In this document: one piece after another, positions 59,290-64,000 of the stretch
Layout of the letters: each line of letters opens with the position of its first letter
Position numbering within the stretch: the stretch's first letter is position 1
From: Streptococcus hillyeri
GTDB lineage: Bacteria; Bacillota; Bacilli; Lactobacillales; Streptococcaceae
Direction: 5' to 3'
Length of the DNA stretch: 64,000 nucleotides
NCBI RefSeq assembly: GCF_003686955.1
Contig: NZ_RCVM01000006.1
Span: 1 to 64,000 of the forward strand
Position numbers and translations under genes: made by a program
Notes under the pieces: generated by a model
Databases searched by the model: none
Seen by the model: the letters and a program-made list of their open reading frames with translations, nothing else
What the model was told of the DNA's origin: nothing

Positions 59290-60056
59290 GTACAGTAGGA
59301 CGCATTTTAAAAGAAGCTAGAAGTCAGACGCGTCTGACCGCCTTAGACTACGCTAATCTTCTTCTGGACGATGTGATGGAATTACATGGCGATCGACAAT
59401 TTTCGGACGATGGAGCAATTGTGGGTGGCATTGGTCGCTTAGCTGGTCAACCAATTACCTTTGTTGGAATCCAAAAGGGTAAGAATCTCCAAGAAAACCT
59501 CAAGTGTAATTTTGGGCAACCCCATCCAGAAGGGTATCGTAAAGCATTGCGCTTGATGAAACAGGCTGAAAAATTTGGACGGCCGATTTTGACCTTGATT
59601 AACACGCCAGGGGCTTACCCAGGTGTTGGAGCTGAGGAGCGTGGACAAGGTGAGGCAATTGCTCGTAATCTCATGGAAATGAGTGACCTGAAAGTCCCCA
59701 TCATTGCTGTTATTATTGGTGAAGGTGGTTCTGGAGGTGCCCTTGCCTTAGCAGTAGCAGACAGGGTTTGGATGTTGGAAAATACGGTTTATTCCATTTT
59801 GAGTCCAGAAGGCTTTGCGTCAATCCTGTGGAAAGACGGTAGCCGTGCTTCAGAAGCGGCAGATCTGATGAAGATTACTGCGGGTGAACTTTTAAACATG
59901 AAGGTTGTGGATAAGGTTATTGCTGAACGAGGTTACTTTTCAAGTGAAATCGTTGAAGACTTGAAGCAACATTTGATGACAACATTTGATGAACTTGCCC
60001 AACTAGACACAGAAACCCTACTTCAAGAACGTTATCAAAGGTTTAGAAAATATTGA
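59286..60056 (+). CDS. accA: Acetyl-CoA carboxylase carboxyltransferase alpha subunit
   Basis: 256 residues, partner of AccD for carboxyl transfer to acetyl-CoA. Motifs: [65 protein letters not shown]. It is shorter at the N-terminus than the E. coli subunit, as is usual in streptococci. Last gene of the fab/acc run. Confidence 0.96.
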   Translation: MSTVGRILKEARSQTRLTALDYANLLLDDVMELHGDRQFSDDGAIVGGIGRLAGQPITFVGIQKGKNLQENLKCNFGQPHPEGYRKALRLMKQAEKFGRPILTLINTPGAYPGVGAEERGQGEAIARNLMEMSDLKVPIIAVIIGEGGSGGALALAVADRVWMLENTVYSILSPEGFASILWKDGSRASEAADLMKITAGELLNMKVVDKVIAERGYFSSEIVEDLKQHLMTTFDELAQLDTETLLQERYQRFRKY

Positions 60057-60079
60057 GATTGGAACTATCCAATCTTTTT
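60056..60079 (+). terminator. Terminator of the fab/acc cluster
   Basis: AGATTGG (60056-60062) / CCAATCT (60069-60075), T-run, directly at the accA stop. Confidence 0.9.
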
Positions 60080-60115
60080 ATTGACACTTTTTTCTCTGAA
60101 AAACAAGGCTATTTT

Positions 60116-60124
60116 TGATATAAT
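60116..60124 (+). promoter_or_regulatory. Extended -10 promoter of the SNF2 gene
   Basis: TGATATAAT with TATAAT at 60119-60124; a TTGACA at 60081 is too far (32 bp) to be its -35. Confidence 0.55.
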
Positions 60125-60151
60125 TAAGGGATAATGTAAAGGCGGTATGAT

Positions 60152-63100
60152 ATGGCAAAATTAATTCCTGGACGGGTCAGAAATGCTGGGATTTCTCTTT
60201 ATGAGGAAGGGAAAGTGTCTTTTCTGTCGGAAAATGACAGTCGTTTGACCTTGCAAGTCGATAAGGAGCAGTTGACCTATGCAGAAGATGATAGTCTGAT
60301 TACGTGTACCTGTCATTTCTTTACAGGGAAGGGCTACTGTGAACATCTAGCAGCGGCAGAAGCTTTTTTTAAGCATGATGCTGAGGGTAAGGATTTAGCG
60401 GCGCAGTTTTTGTCAAAAGAAAAAGAGAGAGAAACTAAAACGGTCGAGACATCTTTTGGTTCCTTATTTTTAGATGGACTTGTGATGAATGAAGACGATA
60501 GGGTGAAATATCGTTTATCTGCTGAAGGAGAGGAAGCTTTTTACACAAAAGAAATTCATTGGACATTGAGACTTAATCGCTTGCCTGATGAGCGTGCCTA
60601 TGTGATTCGAGATATTGCAAGTTTTTTACAGTCTGTCGCAAAGGAGACCTCTTATCAGATAGGCAAAGGCTATTTCGAGCCACTTTCGTACATCCAGTTT
60701 GATGAAGCTAGTCAGAAAGTGATTGATTTTTTGTGGCGATTGATGCCTGATGAGAATCGTTTAGGGCTTGAAAGATTATTTCCTAGTCAGGGGCGCTACT
60801 TGAATCTACCAGCAGGCTTTTTTGAAGATGGGGTGGAATTGCTACAAGATTTGTATGACTTCTCTGTAGTGTTAAAAGGCGTTCATTTTAATCATGTCTC
60901 TTTTGATGAGTTGTCGGAAGCTAGTGAGCTATATCAGTTTGAGGTTTTGGTTCACAGACAATCTTTGGAGCTGGTTGTGGCAGAAAAGCAGGCGCAGGTT
61001 GTTTTTCATTTTGCCTATCTTTACTATGGTGGTGTTTTTTATCGGTTGACGAAGCGCCAGCAGAAATTGGCACAGGCACTAACGAGTTTGCCTATAGGAG
61101 CTGATTTAAGAAAACATTTGCACTTTAATCTTGATGATCAAGCAAAGTTAGCCGCAAGCCTTCTAGACTTTAAAACATTGGGCGTTGTCAAGGCGCCTAA
61201 ATCGTTTGAAATACGAGATTTTGAGGTTCTTTTTTCTGTAGAAATGGCAGAGCAAAATCAGGTTTCCTTACAGATGACATTTGATTATGGCACTGTGAAG
61301 GTTTCTAACCGTGAGGACCTCAATCAACTTCCCTTTACCAGTCATTTTAAAAAAGAAGAAAAAATTATTCGAGTACTCCGAGAAGAGGGATTCCCGTTAG
61401 GATTTTTAAGTCAAAAAACGATTGACACTCCTGAATCCCTATATCATTTCTTTAATCAAACCCTGCCACGCTTAGAGAAATTAGGACAGGTAACCGTATC
61501 AGAGGGGTTGGCTGAGAAAGGTTTTTCCAAAGCTCCTGAAATAACCGTTGATAGCCAAGGGGGGCTGTTAGATATTTCTTTTGATTTTTCAGAAATTGAT
61601 GCTGGTGATGTTGATGATGCCTTGCAGGCACTGATGACTCAAGCTCCTTACTTTGTTGGTAAGACAGGAAAATTACTGATTTTTGATGATGAAACCAAGC
61701 GCATTAGTCAAGTGTTGCAGCGGTTACGCCATAAAAACTTGGATAATGGGCATATTCAGCTCAACCAAGCCGCAGCTTTTCAGGTAATGGATGTTTTTAA
61801 GGATAATAAAGATATTTCCTTTACAAAAAGTTTTGAAGCGCTAGCTTTTGACTTAAGACATCCCGAAACGTTTGCACTTCCTAAAATTAGTGTAAATGTT
61901 CAAATGAGAGACTATCAGCAACTAGGTGTGAAATGGTTATCAATGCTTGCTCACTATGGATTTGGTGGCGTTTTAGCTGATGATATGGGGCTAGGAAAGA
62001 CGCTTCAGACAATCGCCTTTTTGTCTGCTCACCTTTCAGAGGGAGATAAGGTCTTGATTTTAGCACCTTCTAGTTTGATTTATAACTGGAAAGATGAATT
62101 TTCTAAATTTACTCCTCATTTGGATGTGGCGGTTGCCTATGGACCTAAGCACCAACGTGATGTGACGATTTCAGAAGGGCACCAGATTACGGTAACGAGC
62201 TATGCTTCGTTCCGTCAGGATTTTTCTGAATACAATAAAACGACATATGATTGCCTCATCCTAGACGAGGCGCAGGTCATGAAAAATAGCCAGACCAAGA
62301 TTGCGCAACATCTGAGAGAATTTGAGGTGAAGCACTGCTTTGCCTTGTCTGGGACACCTATTGAAAATCATCTTTTGGAAATCTGGTCAATTTTTCAAAT
62401 TGTGTTACCAGGCTTTTTACCAAGCAAAAAAGAGTTTTTGAAGTTATCTGCCAAAGATATTGCGCGTTATATTAAGCCTTTTATCCTTAGAAGGCGCAAG
62501 GAAGATGTCTTGCCAGAATTGCCAGATTTGATTGAGATGACTTATCCAAATGAGTTAACAGAAGAACAAAAGGCAGTCTACCTTGCTCAATTAAGGCAAA
62601 TGCAAGACTCTGTCCGTGGGGCAACAGATGATCAAATCAATGGTCGTAAAATGGAGATCCTCTCAGGCATTACAAGGCTCCGCCAAATTTGTGATACACC
62701 AAAACTCTTTATGGATTATGCAGGTGATAGCGGGAAGCTTGAAAGTCTGCGCCAGCTTTTGTCCCAAATCAAAGAAAATGGCAGACGTGCGCTTATCTTC
62801 TCCCAATTTAGAGAGATGTTAGATTTGGTGGAGATGGAATTAAGCGCTTTGGAGCTGACGGCTTATAAGCTGACGGGGTCAACTCCAGCCAAAGAGCGTC
62901 AAGAGATGACTAGAGCCTTTAACAAAGGGGCCAAGGACGTTTTTCTGATTTCTCTAAAAGCAGGTGGAGTAGGGCTTAATTTAACGGGTGCTGATACGGT
63001 GATTTTGATTGACCTGTGGTGGAATCCTGCAGTAGAAATGCAGGCGATCAGCCGTGCTCATCGTCTTGGACAAAAAGAGAATGTTGAAGTTTATCGCCTG

Positions 63101-63244
63101 ATTACCAAGGGAACCATTGAGGAAAAAATTCTGGAATTGCAGGAAAATAAGAAGAACCTAGTGACCACGGTTCTTGACGGCAATGAAAGTCGCAGTAGCT
63201 TAAGTGTTGATGACATCAAAGAAATTTTGGGCATCAGCCATTAG
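60152..63244 (+). CDS. SNF2-family DNA translocase/helicase with SWIM zinc finger
   Basis: 1030 residues. The N-terminal SWIM motif is CTCHFFTGKGYCEH (Cys52, Cys54, Cys63, His65). A long middle region follows, then a SNF2 ATPase: Walker A DDMGLGKT at about 610-617, DEAQ box (LDEAQVMKNSQ), SGTPIENHLLEIWSIF, and the C-terminal helicase lobe FSQFREMLDLVEM, SLKAGGVGLNLTGADTVILIDLWWNPAVEMQAISRAHRLGQKENVEVYRL. Members remodel protein-DNA complexes; in bacteria the role is mostly undefined (RapA is a distant relative). No defence-system partners such as a methylase or nuclease were seen beside it, so a housekeeping role is more likely than a DISARM-like system. Confidence 0.92.
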   Translation: MAKLIPGRVRNAGISLYEEGKVSFLSENDSRLTLQVDKEQLTYAEDDSLITCTCHFFTGKGYCEHLAAAEAFFKHDAEGKDLAAQFLSKEKERETKTVETSFGSLFLDGLVMNEDDRVKYRLSAEGEEAFYTKEIHWTLRLNRLPDERAYVIRDIASFLQSVAKETSYQIGKGYFEPLSYIQFDEASQKVIDFLWRLMPDENRLGLERLFPSQGRYLNLPAGFFEDGVELLQDLYDFSVVLKGVHFNHVSFDELSEASELYQFEVLVHRQSLELVVAEKQAQVVFHFAYLYYGGVFYRLTKRQQKLAQALTSLPIGADLRKHLHFNLDDQAKLAASLLDFKTLGVVKAPKSFEIRDFEVLFSVEMAEQNQVSLQMTFDYGTVKVSNREDLNQLPFTSHFKKEEKIIRVLREEGFPLGFLSQKTIDTPESLYHFFNQTLPRLEKLGQVTVSEGLAEKGFSKAPEITVDSQGGLLDISFDFSEIDAGDVDDALQALMTQAPYFVGKTGKLLIFDDETKRISQVLQRLRHKNLDNGHIQLNQAAAFQVMDVFKDNKDISFTKSFEALAFDLRHPETFALPKISVNVQMRDYQQLGVKWLSMLAHYGFGGVLADDMGLGKTLQTIAFLSAHLSEGDKVLILAPSSLIYNWKDEFSKFTPHLDVAVAYGPKHQRDVTISEGHQITVTSYASFRQDFSEYNKTTYDCLILDEAQVMKNSQTKIAQHLREFEVKHCFALSGTPIENHLLEIWSIFQIVLPGFLPSKKEFLKLSAKDIARYIKPFILRRRKEDVLPELPDLIEMTYPNELTEEQKAVYLAQLRQMQDSVRGATDDQINGRKMEILSGITRLRQICDTPKLFMDYAGDSGKLESLRQLLSQIKENGRRALIFSQFREMLDLVEMELSALELTAYKLTGSTPAKERQEMTRAFNKGAKDVFLISLKAGGVGLNLTGADTVILIDLWWNPAVEMQAISRAHRLGQKENVEVYRLITKGTIEEKILELQENKKNLVTTVLDGNESRSSLSVDDIKEILGISH

Positions 63245-63267
63245 GCGAAAGAAGTGAGAAAAAGAGA

Positions 63268-63448
63268 GTGGGACAGAAGTCATGATTTCGAAGAAATTGA
63301 CTTCGTCGTCCCACCTCCGCACAGTTGATTAGGATGGCCGCTAACGATTGCGTAGCAAGGGTTTAGGACCTCCAATCAACCACTGCGTCAATCTGTTATT
63401 ACCATTAAAAATAGAAGGTTGAGATATTTATGTCCCAACCTCTTTTGT
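63268..63448 (-). repeat. Family-B intergenic repeat, inverted copy B3
   Basis: Reverse complement of parts of B1 (47018-47215): GTGGGACAGAAG...CGTCGTCCCACCTCCGCACAGTT, GGCCGCTAACGATTGCGT, CCTCCAATCAACCACTGCGTC, and TTGAGATATTTATGTCCCAACCTC. The middle hairpins of B1 (CACTTCTTCATTTTCAAGTG and TAGTCCACTGGACTA) are absent. Confidence 0.7.
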
Positions 63449-63531
63449 GTTTCAGGATAGACCAACTTGTCTCAAAGTAAGTTCTATCTAATATTCTGTC
63501 ACACCTAGAACTTCTTTGAGATTTAACCTCA

Positions 63532-63559
63532 GAAAGAAGCAAAAAAGTAATTTTTGATA
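63532..63559 (+). repeat. Terminal fragment of family-A repeat
   Basis: CAGAAAGAAGCAAAAAAGTAATTTTTGAT matches the closing end of copies A1 and A6 and runs into the -35 of the next promoter. Confidence 0.55.
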
Positions 63560-63582
63560 AAATATGAATTTTAGTTTATAAT
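63554..63582 (+). promoter_or_regulatory. Promoter of the partial gene at 63651
   Basis: TTGATA (63554-63559), 17-bp spacer, TATAAT (63577-63582). The -35 is contributed by the end of the family-A repeat fragment. Confidence 0.75.
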
Positions 63583-63650
63583 AGGAATGCTACTATCGAG
63601 TTTTAGGGGAACTGATGATAGTAAGTGTCCAGATGTAGAAAGGTGAGCCT

Positions 63651-64000
63651 GTGGATAATTCTGTGAAACGATTTCCTTTAGTGGCTGATGACGAACCTGT
63701 TGTCGGCCCATTGAGGCAGATGGCCTTGTATAATGATGAGGATTTAATCACTAACATTCATGGTGATTATCAAGACAAAGATTACTATGATGTGACGAGA
63801 GACTTTCATGTTGTCAAGGATGTGGCTGACGTTCAGCAAGTCGCACCTGACCGCGCAGCCACAATTGAGGCTGGTAAGTCTTATGCCACACAGGCTCGTC
63901 AAGAAGCTAAGCGTGATGTCAAACAGAAGCGTCAAGCTTTTCTTGCCAAGGAAACTAAAAAAATGGCTAAGCCGACCTTTGGAAAAGAGGTCAAGCAAGC
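63651..64000 (+). CDS. Charged hypothetical protein, 5' part only
   Basis: Open from GTG 63651 to the window end (about 116 residues seen), with AAAGGTGAG 6 bp upstream. The protein begins (M)DNSVKRFPLVADDEPVVGPLRQMALYNDED and continues into a Lys/Gln/Ala-rich helical stretch (ATQARQEAKRDVKQKRQAFLAKETKKMAKP) that looks like a coiled coil. No signal peptide or membrane segment is seen so far. I do not recognise the family. In other streptococci, cell-wall genes such as murC often lie near this SNF2 gene, but that cannot be tested here. Confidence 0.65.
   Translation, partial: MDNSVKRFPLVADDEPVVGPLRQMALYNDEDLITNIHGDYQDKDYYDVTRDFHVVKDVADVQQVAPDRAATIEAGKSYATQARQEAKRDVKQKRQAFLAKETKKMAKPTFGKEVKQ

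Noticed and set aside
60081..60086. TTGACA as the -35 of the SNF2 gene
   Set aside because: It is 32 bp from the TATAAT, far beyond the working range, and overlaps the end of the accA terminator region.
60152..63244. SNF2 gene as part of a DISARM or similar phage-defence system
   Set aside because: No methyltransferase, nuclease or DUF1998 partner is adjacent; the upstream neighbours are accD-accA and the gene is of the common streptococcal SWIM/SNF2 type.
63744..63998. 84-codon minus-strand frame at the window end
   Set aside because: It opposes a plus-strand frame with promoter, ribosome site and consistent helical protein; a shadow frame.

Overview
The window is a 64 kb, AT-rich stretch of a low-GC Gram-positive chromosome that is almost certainly a Streptococcus. 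Gene order supports this: pgk - membrane protein - glnR - glnA; rpoY - rnjA; tsaB - rimI - tsaD; rpsL - rpsG - fusA - gap; gatCAB; and the complete streptococcal fatty-acid cluster fabM-fabT-fabH-acpP-fabK-fabD-fabG-fabF-accB-fabZ-accC-accD-accA. A raffinose/melibiose (msm/raf-type) operon lies beside the Leloir galactose genes. I infer a member of the S. bovis/S. equinus complex or a close relative, but species cannot be proven by eye. No rRNA, tRNA, prophage, intact transposase or CRISPR array was seen.

Layout. 1-6.8 kb: gltX, an orphan AMP-forming acyl-CoA synthetase, a minus-strand zinc-finger/bioY pair behind a BirA-type operator, a NUDIX gene followed by a frameshifted P-loop kinase, and tgt. 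6.8-14.2 kb: pgk, decayed copies of the pgk 3' end, two membrane proteins, glnR-glnA, and minus-strand rpoY-rnjA. 14.3-22.8 kb: the tRNA t6A genes tsaB-rimI-tsaD, rpsL-rpsG-fusA, gap and galM. 22.8-36.4 kb: sugar island with an AraC-type regulator, alpha-galactosidase, an ABC importer (binding protein plus two permeases, no ATPase), a GH13 glucan 1,6-alpha-glucosidase, a frameshifted sugar acetyltransferase, a GalR-type repressor and galK-galT-galE. 36.4-44 kb: gatCAB, an ORF-less group II intron remnant, a lipoprotein, and an LPXTG wall protein with a Thr-rich repeat stalk. 44-49 kb: repeat-rich DNA, a class I amidotransferase, an EamA transporter and aspartate kinase. 49.2-60.1 kb: type II fatty-acid synthesis with FabT control sites. 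60.1-64 kb: a SWIM/SNF2 helicase, repeats and the start of a charged protein cut by the window edge.

How the genes work together. The sugar island imports alpha-galactosides, releases galactose (Aga), trims isomalto-oligosaccharides (DexB) and sends galactose through GalM, GalK, GalT and GalE to UDP-glucose and glucose-1-phosphate. Three cre-like sites suggest catabolite control. The fab/acc block makes acyl-ACP from acetyl-CoA, and two FabT-like boxes sit where FabT repression of fabT-fabH-acpP and of fabK onwards would be expected.

The least ordinary material is between genes. A dispersed family of intergenic elements is built from chained short hairpins, present in two near-full copies and several partial or mosaic copies, and its stems show compensatory base changes between copies. 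Other points are tandem fossils of the pgk 3' end, a group II intron remnant beside the gatB terminator, and a BirA-like operator overlapping a promoter that appears to make a leaderless transcript.
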